Positions 33,999 to 43,103 of a stretch of 64,000 nt of DNA are shown here, one piece after another (the stretch's first letter is position 1; every line of letters starts with the position of its first letter). The stretch is from Oscillatoriales cyanobacterium (GTDB lineage Bacteria > Cyanobacteriota > Cyanobacteriia > Cyanobacteriales > Microcoleaceae). Made by a program: the position numbers and the translations under genes. A model generated the notes under the pieces. It saw nothing but the letters and a program-made list of their open reading frames with translations, did not search any database and had not been told where the DNA came from. The DNA lies in NCBI GenBank assembly GCA_004292955.1, contig RDXX01000011.1, forward strand, positions 323,194 to 387,193. The letters run 5' to 3'.

Positions 33999-36518
33999 AT
34001 GGTGAGCCAACTTTTAGATGGACGCTATCAAGTCATTGAAGTCATAGAAACAGGAGAATTTGGGCAAACCTATCTGGCCAAAGATACTCGTCGCCCCGGT
34101 GAACCGCAGTGCTTTGTCAAGCACCTGCGTCCCGGTACCAGCGAGCCCAAATTAATTAATACTACGCGCCGTCTTTTCCAAAAAGAAGCAGAAGTTCTAG
34201 AAAAGCTCGGTCAACACGACCAAATCCCTCAGCTATTCGCTTATTTTGAAGAAAATGAAGAATTTTTCTTAGTAGAATCCTTTATTGCCGGTCACTCGCT
34301 ATCCACAGAGATTGTCCCGGGAAAGCCGGTTCCCGAAGAAAAAATTATTCCTTTGTTGAAGGAACTATTAGAAATTTTAGTGTTTGTACACGGACAGGGA
34401 GTAATTCACCGAGATATTAAACCAGCAAATTTAATCCGTCGCTATGCAGACAACAAGTTAGTTTTGATTGACTTTGGCTCGGTGAAAGAAATTCACATCG
34501 CTCAAAGACAAGCACCGGTAACTGTGCGGATTGGGACGCTGGAATATATGCCGATCGAGCAATTTCAATACAACCCGCAGCTTAACAGCGATATCTACGC
34601 CTTGGGAATGATTGGCATCCAAGCTATGACGGGTTTGCCGGCTTACGATTTGCCGAAACTGCGGGATTTGAAAAATTCTAATCGAGGCGAAATTGTTTGG
34701 CGCCATTTAACCTCCTGCTCCCAAGCCCTAGCCGATGTTTTGGACAATATGGTGCGCTACGATTTTCGGGAGCGCTACCAGTCGGCGGCGGAGGCTTTGG
34801 CCGATTTGCGGAAAATTGGCGATCGATCGCGCACGCGGGTACCCAAACTCACAATCTATCGCGAAGAAGTCGATCGGCGCAGCAGCAGTCGCGGTGACAT
34901 TACAGTCGTCGGTCGCAGAATATTAGAAGAATTGCGCGTCAGTTTGGAATTGCAACCAGAAGAAGCAGAGGCGATCGAAGATGAGGTATTGAACCCTTAC
35001 CGCAAATACAGGGAAAAAGGCGAACGCTACGAACAATCGCTGCAAGAAACCATGCAGCAAGAATATCCTTTTTCTGCAAACACTCGCGAGGAATTAAAAC
35101 GGTTGCAGCAAGTTTTAGGGCTTACCGACGAAGATGCGGCCAGAATCGAAGAATTAGTCGTTCCTAAATCTTTATTCGGTAAATTGTACAAGGCGATCGC
35201 GATCGTGTTGGAAGGACACCGCAACCCCAACGCCATTGTGCCCCCAGCCAGCAGCACTCTTCCACTGGGAGTGCAGGCAATTCCGGCGGCATCCCCAGAG
35301 GTAAATTTGAACGGAAAAGGGAGTTTATCCATCGCCCCAGACAGCACCAGCGCCTCAGCAATTGTCCCCAAAGAACCTCGCAAAATCAATCCTTATATCG
35401 CCGGAGCAACGATTGCAGCCCTCTTAACTGCGATCGGCGGAATTTACGGATACCTCAAATGGCAAGAAAGACAGCAGCAAGTGCAGCAAGAAACCCAACA
35501 ATTCAATCAAATCGAAGCTTTTTATCAAGAAAGCAATTATGAAGGCTGCATCAGCCAAATCCCAACAATTGCCAAAACTTCCAGCACCTATACCTCCGCC
35601 CAAAACTTACAACAAAAGTGCCAAGCAGGTCTCCAATGGAAAAACGCCAAAGTCAAAAACTTCGCCCAGCATTCAGATGCAGTTGGATCTGTTGCTTTTA
35701 GTCCAGACGGCTTAATGTTAGCCAGCGGTTCCAAAGACAAAACCATCCAAATTTGGGATTTAGCCACAGGCAAATCGATCCGCACTTTCCCAGGAGATTC
35801 ATCCACCGTTTGGTCGGTTGCTTTCGATGCAAAAGGTACGAAACTAGCCACAGGAACAGGTTTTTGGAGAGTCATGTTGTGGGATTTAAAAACAGGTCAA
35901 GCTACTCGCAGTCTCGATCATAGTGCCTCTGTTTGGTCAGTCGCTATCAGCCCCGACGGACAGCTCGTTGCTAGCGCCAGCGGAGACAAAACCACCAAAA
36001 TTTCCGATGCCACAACGGGCAATTTGCTCCAGAATTTACCAGATCACACAGATTTTGTTTATTCTGTTGCTTTCACTCCCGATGGCAAAAATTTAGTTAG
36101 CGCTTCTAAGGATAAAAAAATCACAATTGTCGATGTAGCAACAGGGAGGTTGCTCAAAACTATTGAAGGACACGGCGACGCGGTGAGGTCTGTGGCAGTT
36201 AGCCCGGACGGAAAGACAATTGTTAGCGGCTCCTACGATGAAAGCATTAAAATCTGGAATCTCGAAAGTGGAGATTTAATTCGCTCGATCAAGGGACATT
36301 CTGACGATATTGTTTCGGTTGCTATCAGCCCGGACGGGAAATTTATCGCCAGCGGCAGCAAGGATAAAACCATTAAAATTTGGGACTTTGATACCGGAGA
36401 ATTGCTGAATACTTTGACGGGACATACCGATGAGGTTTATGTAGTGACTTTTAGTCCCGATGGCAAAACTATTGCTAGCGGCTCTAAAGACAATACTATT
36501 AAGTTGTGGCTGAGATAA
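33999..36518 (+). CDS. Serine/threonine protein kinase with C-terminal seven-blade WD40 domain
   Basis: An 839-residue membrane-anchored kinase. The kinase domain (about residues 8-270) has the P-loop region VIETGEFGQTYLAKD, the Lys in QCFVKHL (about 41), catalytic VIHRDIKPANLIRR (about 135) and LVLIDFGSVKE (Asp about 158), with GTLEYMPIEQF as the APE-like segment. A middle helical region with ILEELRVSLELQPEEAEAIE and NPYRKYREKGERY recurs in other cyanobacterial kinases of this type. One membrane segment is at about 464-486 (YIAGATIAALLTAIGGIYGY), then seven WD40 repeats (SPDGKFIASGSKDKTIKIWD-type). It would sense through the propeller on the opposite membrane face and phosphorylate cytoplasmic targets, which are unknown. 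Confidence 0.93.
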   Translation: MVSQLLDGRYQVIEVIETGEFGQTYLAKDTRRPGEPQCFVKHLRPGTSEPKLINTTRRLFQKEAEVLEKLGQHDQIPQLFAYFEENEEFFLVESFIAGHSLSTEIVPGKPVPEEKIIPLLKELLEILVFVHGQGVIHRDIKPANLIRRYADNKLVLIDFGSVKEIHIAQRQAPVTVRIGTLEYMPIEQFQYNPQLNSDIYALGMIGIQAMTGLPAYDLPKLRDLKNSNRGEIVWRHLTSCSQALADVLDNMVRYDFRERYQSAAEALADLRKIGDRSRTRVPKLTIYREEVDRRSSSRGDITVVGRRILEELRVSLELQPEEAEAIEDEVLNPYRKYREKGERYEQSLQETMQQEYPFSANTREELKRLQQVLGLTDEDAARIEELVVPKSLFGKLYKAIAIVLEGHRNPNAIVPPASSTLPLGVQAIPAASPEVNLNGKGSLSIAPDSTSASAIVPKEPRKINPYIAGATIAALLTAIGGIYGYLKWQERQQQVQQETQQFNQIEAFYQESNYEGCISQIPTIAKTSSTYTSAQNLQQKCQAGLQWKNAKVKNFAQHSDAVGSVAFSPDGLMLASGSKDKTIQIWDLATGKSIRTFPGDSSTVWSVAFDAKGTKLATGTGFWRVMLWDLKTGQATRSLDHSASVWSVAISPDGQLVASASGDKTTKISDATTGNLLQNLPDHTDFVYSVAFTPDGKNLVSASKDKKITIVDVATGRLLKTIEGHGDAVRSVAVSPDGKTIVSGSYDESIKIWNLESGDLIRSIKGHSDDIVSVAISPDGKFIASGSKDKTIKIWDFDTGELLNTLTGHTDEVYVVTFSPDGKTIASGSKDNTIKLWLR

Positions 36519-36723
36519 TAGACTTGAATTGCAAAAATCGGAAAACACCCTGAAATTATCTGCGTTTATCTGTGTTTATCTGTTTGACATCTGCGGTTTA
36601 TAGTCTGATTTGTAGTAGGGTGCGTCAGCCAATTCTGGTTCCTCACCTGAAAATTAGGCTACTCGCTGACGCACCCTACAATATCGACTAAGCAGAGCGG
36701 TTTTATTGTCGTCAGACAAATTA

Positions 36724-36790
36724 GGTACGTAGTTGCGCTTGGGCGCTCTTTGCTAATATTATAAAGAGCGCCCAAGCGCAACTACGTACC
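36724..36790. repeat. 67-bp perfect hairpin with 28-bp arms
   Basis: The arm at 36724-36751 starts GGTACGTAGTTGCGCTTGGG and is exactly complementary to 36763-36790, with an 11-base loop. It keeps the inner hairpin as GCGCTTGGGCGC. It sits between convergent genes and may serve as a two-way transcript end. Confidence 0.9.
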
Positions 36791-36807
36791 TTGGCCAGCG
36801 CTTTCAA

Positions 36808-38223
36808 TTAATTGCAGTAGTTTAACTCTTTTTCTAAGGATTTGGGAAAGTGCCAAGCAGGAGTTTCTATTGTGTCCTCAGTGGGATAAATTTCACTTAA
36901 ATCCTCTCGACTTTGGAAAAAGTAGTAGAGGTTAGCCACAGTTAAATCGGATATTTCTTGCCAGTTCGAGACCGCTAAAGCTGGATAGCCAGTTGCGATC
37001 GCCTGCTGGCACACATAAAACTCGTATCCCCCGCGCAGTTCCGGCTTCAGGGCGAAGGCTAGCTGGTCGCGCAAGGATAGAAAGTGAGACTTTTGCTTTA
37101 AACTTTGATAAAGTGAAGGTTCCGCAGTTAATACCGCGAATGTCGTGTGGATGCTGCTTTTTATATGATGGTCGCCGCTGAGTTTATCTAAACTAGCTAA
37201 CTGGTGCTGCTCTTTGGGAGACAAAGTTTGCATCCAATCTACCTCGTTTTGCCAAAATTCTATTACACTTAGATCGTGACCGAGAATCCTGGTAACTTCT
37301 GGAAATAAAAAATCTAGTTCAGATTCCGATTGACATCCTTTCACAACAGTGAGAAGATCGTGACGAATTTTTGATTGAAGTTTGAGCAGGCGATCGCTGA
37401 CTATATCGTAAGCCCGCTGCAACTGAAACGTAATGCCCAGCGCCAGCTCGATCGCCCAAACACATTCCATTTGCCGGAGCTTTCCGGCAGAACACAGCCC
37501 CTCCAACAAACCGGGACGATCGTAAATTTTTAAAGCCTCAAACAGCATATCTCGCCCGTTATTAATCTCCGAATTCCGCAGCTTGAGATCCGGCACTGTC
37601 AGGGCTGACTGGCAGCGTTTAATAGCTTTAGAAAAAATATCGTAACCGTTAACCAGTTGCTGGCGGTGCCTTTGAAAATTAGAGTCATGAGCCACCTTAA
37701 AAATCTGCTGAATTACCTCTACTCCCTTATCTTTGAGGATATGCCTGAGATCGATAAACCCGTCTTTAATTTTGAGCTTCTGGTGTTTTGCCTCATCTCT
37801 GATTTTTAATACTTGTTCGAGGTTTACTGCTGACAAAACTGTACTCGATACAGCCCCAATACCAATGACGGCAGCAGTCGCTTGCATCACTGCCAAATTA
37901 ATTTTGAGACAGTTAAGCATTCTGTATATTTTCTGAAACCCCTGGTGACTTTGAGCAAGCTGCAAGGGCGCGACTGTCACGTACACGGGAGCTATCAGCG
38001 GCTGTACGGGCCCGCCTCCGCCTAAGTGTGAGAGCAATCCTAGAACTCCGCGATCGCATAGAGTTGTTGTTGTTGATTGATAAAATATTTTGGCAATCTC
38101 CACAAACTCCCCTGTCACCGGATCTCTAGCTGCGGGGAGCAATTTTCCAGTTGTGGTGGCAGGCTGTACGAGGTTGCCAGTATTGAGCCTAACCTGAGTT
38201 GTAGGGGTGAATACATAATCCAT
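36808..38223 (-). CDS. Unrecognised 471-residue protein
   Basis: No family recognised. The N-terminal quarter is proline/threonine-rich and beta-like (MDYVFTPTTQVRLNTGNLVQ, VQPLIAPVYVTVAPLQLAQS); a hydrophobic stretch of about 22 residues follows (INLAVMQATAAVIGIGAVSS), then a long helical region with possible coiled coil (LEQVLKIRDEAKHQKLKIKD) and a mixed C-terminus. One membrane-associating helix inside an otherwise helical protein recalls pore-forming or membrane-remodelling proteins, but that is speculation. It is divergent from another unrecognised gene starting 190 bp away, so they may be co-regulated. The intervening DNA has (AAAATCT)n heptamers at 38313-38335. Confidence 0.75.
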   Translation of the reverse strand: MDYVFTPTTQVRLNTGNLVQPATTTGKLLPAARDPVTGEFVEIAKIFYQSTTTTLCDRGVLGLLSHLGGGGPVQPLIAPVYVTVAPLQLAQSHQGFQKIYRMLNCLKINLAVMQATAAVIGIGAVSSTVLSAVNLEQVLKIRDEAKHQKLKIKDGFIDLRHILKDKGVEVIQQIFKVAHDSNFQRHRQQLVNGYDIFSKAIKRCQSALTVPDLKLRNSEINNGRDMLFEALKIYDRPGLLEGLCSAGKLRQMECVWAIELALGITFQLQRAYDIVSDRLLKLQSKIRHDLLTVVKGCQSESELDFLFPEVTRILGHDLSVIEFWQNEVDWMQTLSPKEQHQLASLDKLSGDHHIKSSIHTTFAVLTAEPSLYQSLKQKSHFLSLRDQLAFALKPELRGGYEFYVCQQAIATGYPALAVSNWQEISDLTVANLYYFFQSREDLSEIYPTEDTIETPAWHFPKSLEKELNYCN

Positions 38224-38413
38224 GTTGTGACACCAGTTTAAAACAAGAATGCAACTGTAGGCCCGCGCTCCAAACCCTGATAGTTATCAGTCATTCCCAT
38301 TCCCAATTCTAAAATCTAAAATCTAAAATCTAAAATGGTCTGACTCAGTTTGCATTCCAAAAGGGAGATGTTCTGTATTGTATGCTATTTAGGGAAAGGA
38401 GGGATGAAACGAA

Positions 38414-39439
38414 ATGAATGAGTATCTCAAGGTATTCCAGGCTATTACCCAGTTTAGCGATCGATTGCTCGCAGATGAATATCAATCCGTGGAGATTAAA
38501 CAGTCAGCTACCCACCTCAGTCTAGACGTGGAACCTTGTATTCAGGAAATCAAGCAATCAGCCCTCAGACTCAAGGCGTTAGCTCACGTATGTTTCAAAG
38601 ATGTATCTCAGGCTGAGGATGTCTGGAATAGCAAGCCGAGAATTGCTAAAGCATCTGCTGTTGATGTCTGGGAGCAAATTGGCGAACTAAGCGGATGCGA
38701 CGTGAGAATTCGCAGTTTGGGAAAACAAGGCAAATATGATGCTATTGTTAAAGTTCGCAAATCGTGGAGCGACAAAGCTACAAAGTTAAAAAATAAGTGG
38801 TTTTTGTGGGATCAAAACCAGCAAGTGTTTAAAAAAGATTCTATCGGTTTTTATGACAAAGATAATTTGTACAAAGAATTGCGAAATGAAGTAGACTACC
38901 AAGGCGAACGAGTAATTTTAATTGTGGAGAATGAACTCAATTCTATCTTTAAAGAATTACAATCTATTGATATAGAAAAAGTTGAATATTGTATAGAATG
39001 CTTCGATTTCAAGAGTCAATCGAAATTTAGAGAGCGACTGCAATCAATAGGCGGCGAGATTGTATCGAAGTTTACGGAACCTCTGAGATATTTGCCGGAG
39101 TCTTATATGAAGACTTTTAAAGAAACTCTGAGAGATCCTGTAGAAACTCTGGTTCATAAAAGTAAAATGGGAATCAGCTTGAGCGATTTTGAAGAGTCTT
39201 GTAAAGTGATTAGCTCAATCCTGGATGATTTAATTTTAGCAATTTTTGAGGAGCGCATGAAACTGGGAATTCAAACAGTTGAAAAAGCGATTATGTTCTA
39301 CAATAATTTTTTAGAGAAGCAGGCGCGGTACCAACTAGAGACAGCCCAACAGCGCGCGGCGGAAAAGGATTGGATTGAATACCAGCGGCAGCAACTCAGG
39401 GAAGTCGAGCAGTATATTGAATCAGTCATTAGTCATTAG
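38414..39439 (+). CDS. Unrecognised helical protein divergent from the 471-residue protein
   Basis: A 341-residue protein predicted to be nearly all helical, with a strong ribosome site (AAAGGAGGG, 10 bases upstream). Charged heptad-like stretches occur at the C-terminus (ARYQLETAQQRAAEKDWIEY). Other visible segments are LALDVEPCIQEIKQ-like at the N-terminus and ERVILIVENELNSIFKEL in the centre. No catalytic motif, signal peptide or membrane segment was seen. The last residues (SVISH and the stop) are encoded by the first units of an AGTCATT repeat, so the natural C-terminus may have been changed by repeat expansion. Function unknown; pairing with the divergent neighbour is inferred from arrangement only. 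Confidence 0.75.
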   Translation: MNEYLKVFQAITQFSDRLLADEYQSVEIKQSATHLSLDVEPCIQEIKQSALRLKALAHVCFKDVSQAEDVWNSKPRIAKASAVDVWEQIGELSGCDVRIRSLGKQGKYDAIVKVRKSWSDKATKLKNKWFLWDQNQQVFKKDSIGFYDKDNLYKELRNEVDYQGERVILIVENELNSIFKELQSIDIEKVEYCIECFDFKSQSKFRERLQSIGGEIVSKFTEPLRYLPESYMKTFKETLRDPVETLVHKSKMGISLSDFEESCKVISSILDDLILAIFEERMKLGIQTVEKAIMFYNNFLEKQARYQLETAQQRAAEKDWIEYQRQQLREVEQYIESVISH

Positions 39440-39574
39440 TCATGGGGCATGGGGCATGGGGCATGGGGCATGGGGCATTGGGCATGGGGCATTGGGCATT
39501 GGGCATTGGGCATTGGGCATTGGGCATTGGGCATTGGTAATTGGTAATTGGTAATTGGTAATTGGTAATTGGTG
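39424..39574. repeat. Heptamer tracts AGTCATT, CATGGGG, CATTGGG, TTGGTAA
   Basis: Four different 7-bp units follow one another, starting inside the coding region of the preceding gene. The units differ from each other by one or two bases, showing drift between families. Confidence 0.95.
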
Positions 39575-39609
39575 TTTTAACTATAGAACCCATTTGAGAT
39601 CTGATCTAT

Positions 39610-39918
39610 TTTGCGTAAATCTGAGAAACCGGGTTTCTCTCTATATTTCTCGTCATCCAACCCAAAAACTCGTAGAAACCCGGTTTCTCGACATGAGCGT
39701 AAATCTCAGCAACGGGTTTCTCTCTATATTTCTCGTCACCCAACCGAAAAACTTAAAGATGTCAAATGGGTTCTATAGTGCGAGTTTCCCGATCGCTAGG
39801 AGAGTACGGTGTCGAGCTTCGCGATCGCTAGGAGAGTACGGTGTCGAGCTTCCCGATCGCTATGGAGGAGGCGAGCTTCCCCGCTATAGAGGAGGCGAGC
39901 GGGGACGCTCGCACTGCT
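39610..39918. repeat. Mixed repeats: AGAAACCGGG palindromes and a 32-bp tandem array
   Basis: 39629-39755 carries duplicated GAAACCGGGTTTCTC segments with TCGTCA-CCCAACC in between. 39784-39918 has units GAGCTTCSCGATCGCTAGGA plus GAGTACGGTGTC, about 32 bp, ending in GCGAGCGGGGACGCTCGC. No gene in 39440-40110. Confidence 0.8.
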
Positions 39919-40110
39919 CTCGGACAATTATTATTCCGATGCAAACGGAAGGATGTAACTACTGACTAATGTCTGCTCAATCCACGCAAAGATAGATACA
40001 AGCCACCCAATTAAGTCATAGACATAAAAAAGTTTAGACTTGAGTTCAATCTCCCAGTAAATGCTGTGGAGTTAATCTAAAATCTCAACTCTAAAATCTA
40101 ACATCTCAAA

Positions 40111-40443
40111 TCAAAAACCTAACATCGATTGACCGCTGAGTTCGTAAACGATCGCACCCAAAGACGCCAAACTAGCCAAAATCAGCATCCCAGCGGGCAT
40201 AAACTTGCGAGTTTTGACCAGCCGTACAATAAAAACTACTACTAAAACAGCGGAAATTGCTGCTGCTAATGTTAAACCCCAAGTTTGTCCCATGAGTTGT
40301 GCGGTGCCGGCAAAAATTAGCAGCGAACCGCTAACGAGGCCGGAAATGAGCGAGGCTTGGCTTTTGGCTTTGATGTAACCCATGATGCCGCCAATTAGTG
40401 TCAAAACGCCGTAGCCGATCGCCGCTGCTGTACCTAAATTCAT
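40111..40443 (-). CDS. TMEM14-family small membrane protein
   Basis: A 110-residue protein with four hydrophobic segments. The start MNLGTAAAIGYGVLTLIGGI with MGYIKAKSQASLISGLVSGS is the signature of the TMEM14/UPF0136 family (glycine-rich helices; plant members include FAX fatty-acid exporters of the plastid envelope, human TMEM14C affects haem synthesis). In cyanobacteria the role is not settled; a fatty-acid or porphyrin-related transport role is possible by analogy. The ATG at 40443 is preferred to the upstream one at 40473 since it begins at the family N-terminus and has GGGGAA upstream. Divergent from a DUF815 ATPase gene. Confidence 0.88.
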   Translation of the reverse strand: MNLGTAAAIGYGVLTLIGGIMGYIKAKSQASLISGLVSGSLLIFAGTAQLMGQTWGLTLAAAISAVLVVVFIVRLVKTRKFMPAGMLILASLASLGAIVYELSGQSMLGF

Positions 40444-40569
40444 TTTTAATTCCCCAATTTTCACTCTTTGCATCTCAATTTATACAGCGAGACCTGCAAT
40501 TCCGGTCACAAATTGTTAGAAAATTTATTAAACCCAGTCCAGATATCTAACTGTTATACAATTGGCATT

Positions 40570-41874
40570 ATGTCAGCCCTAACTTCTAGTGCGATCGCCC
40601 AAATCCGTTACCTCCAACGCCAAGCAGCATCCCTGTTGCTATATCAATCAGTTCTCCAAACCCGCGCAGGTCAAGCTTTTCTCGACTTGCTGCAAGCTCT
40701 CCACCACAGCGAACTCAGCGGTGTAGAGTGTCAGGTAGCTTACGGTAACTGGTTCAAAATTCAAGCTGCTCAAAATTTGAGCTGGAAAGATTCCCTGATT
40801 TTGCAAATTCTCAAAGACGAAAATCCATTTTCTCGCCAAGCTCAGCAAACAGATTTTGCGAGTTTGTCGCCCGCTTTAGTCGAAGCAGCCAGACATGATT
40901 TACAAGTGCTGCAAAATATTTATGACTGCACCAGCGAGCAGTTGAGTAAGTGGGTGCGAGTAGCGGGTCAACTTGACTCAGTTCCTCCCATTTGGTATTG
41001 CGAAAATGTACTAGAAAACGCCGAAAAGCCACTGCACGGAAAACTAGAAAAATGGTCTAGCGCTGCGGAATCTTTGGCAGAATATTACCGACAGTTTGGC
41101 ACGGGTTTGTTTGCAGAGTATCGTGCTTTTGGGTGGAAGTCCGGGCAGTTAGCGAGTATTCCGCATCCCGATCGCATAAATTTGAAAGAGTTGGTTTGCT
41201 GCGATTGGCAGCGGGATGCTCTGGTGAAAAATACAGAGTTTTTGCTGGCTGGTTATCCGGCTTTGCACGTCTTGCTGTACGGAAGTCGCGGCTCGGGTAA
41301 GTCTTCGTTGGTGAAGTCGCTGTTAAATGAATTTGGATCTCGCAATTTGCGATTGATTGAAGTATCTAAATCGGATTTGCAAGATTTAGCGCTAATTGTG
41401 GAGAAGTTGCGGGGAGTTCCTCAAAAGTTTATTGTTTTTGTAGACGACCTTTCATTTGAGGAAGATGATGATGCTTTTAAATCCTTGAAAGTTGTTTTAG
41501 AAGGAAATGTCACCGCCCGGCCTCAAAATGTAGTTGTTTACGCCACATCTAATCGCAGGCATTTAATTCGAGAGTTTTTTGATGACAGGCCTCGCCCTCG
41601 CGACGGTGATGAAGTTCACGCTTGGGATACCGTGCAGGAAAAACTCTCATTTAGCGATCGCTTTGGCTTGACTTTAACTTTTGAACCTGCGGATCAAAAC
41701 ACTTATTTAACAATTGTCCGACATCTCGCCGAACGAGCTGGCATCAAGCTCGCTGTTGAGGATTTGGAACACCGCGCTAAGGAATGGGCAACTCGCCGCA
41801 ACGGGCGCTCTGGAAGGACTGCGCGGCAGTTTGTTGATTTTCTGAAAGCTGATTTAGCTTTGTTTGACAAGTAG
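40570..41874 (+). CDS. DUF815-type AAA+ ATPase
   Basis: A 434-residue cytoplasmic ATPase. The helical N-terminal part (RQAASLLLYQSVLQTRAGQA) is followed by the AAA+ core: LVCCDWQRDALVKNTEFLLA, Walker A LLYGSRGSGKSSLVKSLL, Walker B KFIVFVDDLSFEEDDDAFKS, sensor-1 NVVVYATSNRRHLI, and EKLSFSDRFGLTLTFEP. These match DUF815 (PF05673), a widespread family of unknown function. The C-terminal GRSGRTARQFVDFLKADLAL is the small helical lid. The ATG at 40570 is preferred over the upstream frame start at 40468 because residues before it are not conserved-looking and overlap the divergent promoter. Confidence 0.88.
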   Translation: MSALTSSAIAQIRYLQRQAASLLLYQSVLQTRAGQAFLDLLQALHHSELSGVECQVAYGNWFKIQAAQNLSWKDSLILQILKDENPFSRQAQQTDFASLSPALVEAARHDLQVLQNIYDCTSEQLSKWVRVAGQLDSVPPIWYCENVLENAEKPLHGKLEKWSSAAESLAEYYRQFGTGLFAEYRAFGWKSGQLASIPHPDRINLKELVCCDWQRDALVKNTEFLLAGYPALHVLLYGSRGSGKSSLVKSLLNEFGSRNLRLIEVSKSDLQDLALIVEKLRGVPQKFIVFVDDLSFEEDDDAFKSLKVVLEGNVTARPQNVVVYATSNRRHLIREFFDDRPRPRDGDEVHAWDTVQEKLSFSDRFGLTLTFEPADQNTYLTIVRHLAERAGIKLAVEDLEHRAKEWATRRNGRSGRTARQFVDFLKADLALFDK

Positions 41875-42359
41875 ATTGTCTGCGCCCTTAGAGCGAGTTT
41901 TACCAGAAAAAATTGGTTTAAAGCCTCTCCCTTTTATGGAGAAATTAAAATCAGACGATTCATATCTATTCCGGTTGCACCGTCAGGTGATGTTGACTGT
42001 TAACTGTTGACTGTTTAAACAATACCGATGCAACCGGAAACGATATCATTGAGTCATTAGCGCGAGCGTCCCCGCTCGCGAACGTTATTAGTCATTAGTC
42101 GCTCAACTGTCAACTGTCAACTGTCAACCGTCAACCGTCAACTGACAACTGTCAACTGTCAACTGTCAACTGTCAACTGTCACCCGCCCTTACAGCGCCG
42201 AAGGAAAAAATTAAAAATCTTAATTTTTTCATAATTTTAGTAATAATAAATAATTCAGCAGATTTGATATAATTGTTGAAATCCCCAGCCAAGGAAGCTT
42301 CCAAAGCCAGAGCCCATAGGGACTCCGTGAATCCACTACTAAAGAATGAGGAAAGTATT
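41875..42359. other. Gene-free spacer with heptamer repeats
   Basis: A GCGAGCG-TCCC-CGCTCGC palindrome lies at about 42062-42080, and a long (CAACTGT)n tract with CAACCGT variants at 42104-42182. 41997-42017 has GTTAACTGTTGACTGTT. No gene is supported. Confidence 0.7.
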
Positions 42360-42806
42360 ATGGGTTTATTTGACAAAGTATCGCAGACTCGCCAACAAAC
42401 TGATGTCACGTTAGGGCCTGCCGAAGCATTTGCGGCGATCGCGCTAATTGCCGTAGCAGCCGACGGTTACATCAATGACAGCGAAAGTAAAGCGATTAGC
42501 ATGACACTATCTCGGATGCAACTTTTCCGCAGCTATCCAGATGATGTGATGCGAAAAATGCTCGATCGGCTGCTGAACATTCTGCAACGGCAAGGAGTTC
42601 AGGTACTGTTTAATGCGGCTTTGGCAACACTTCCCGACGAACTTAAAGAAACAGTTTTTGCTGTGACAACTGATATTGCTTTAGCAGATGGCGAGGTTTC
42701 AGAAGAAGAAGAACAACTTTTGAACGATCTTTACTGTGCATTGGATCTTTCCGAAGAAATTGCCCTCAAGATTATAGACGTGATGTTGATTAAAAACAAA
42801 GGTTAA
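42360..42806 (+). CDS. TerB-like tellurite-resistance domain protein
   Basis: A 148-residue cytoplasmic protein. LGPAEAFAAIALIAVAADGY with INDSESKAISMTL, and the C-terminal TDIALADGEVSEEEEQLLND, are the paired acidic, metal-binding helices of the TerB fold (two D-G-x-v-s-x-x-E motifs). TerB domains occur in stress and metal-sensing systems; here no other ter genes are adjacent, so a general sensor or adaptor role is as likely. The ATG at 42360 has GAGGAAAG upstream; the longer frame from 42273 adds non-conserved residues. Confidence 0.85.
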   Translation: MGLFDKVSQTRQQTDVTLGPAEAFAAIALIAVAADGYINDSESKAISMTLSRMQLFRSYPDDVMRKMLDRLLNILQRQGVQVLFNAALATLPDELKETVFAVTTDIALADGEVSEEEEQLLNDLYCALDLSEEIALKIIDVMLIKNKG

Positions 42807-42924
42807 GAAAGCAGGGGCAGGGGCAGGAGTGAGGAGGGTGAGTTTGAGAAGATCAAAAATTAGCGCCTGCTTAGTTAGGCGATCGCTGCTGCAAAAGTGC
42901 TGGTTTACCGATATGATGGTTGTT

Positions 42925-43073
42925 CAACAGTTGACAGTTGACAGTTGACAGTTGACAGTTGGAGAGCGACCTCTATCTAGAAGCCTGAGTATTGGAGTAA
43001 TGAATAGCCCGATCTTAACTTCTCCCTCAAAGGGTTCTGGCTTTCAACCAATTCTTTCTGGTAAAATTCAGCT
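42925..43073. repeat. Dispersed ~115-bp repeat, copy B
   Basis: CAGTTGA heptamers, then CGACCTCTATCTAGAAG, ending CTTTCAACCAATTCTTTCTG. It matches copy A at 20917-21045. It lies immediately upstream of the DHNA-CoA thioesterase gene. Confidence 0.8.
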
Positions 43074-43103
43074 TTAATTTGCGATCGCCCGCGACTACCT
43101 CAA

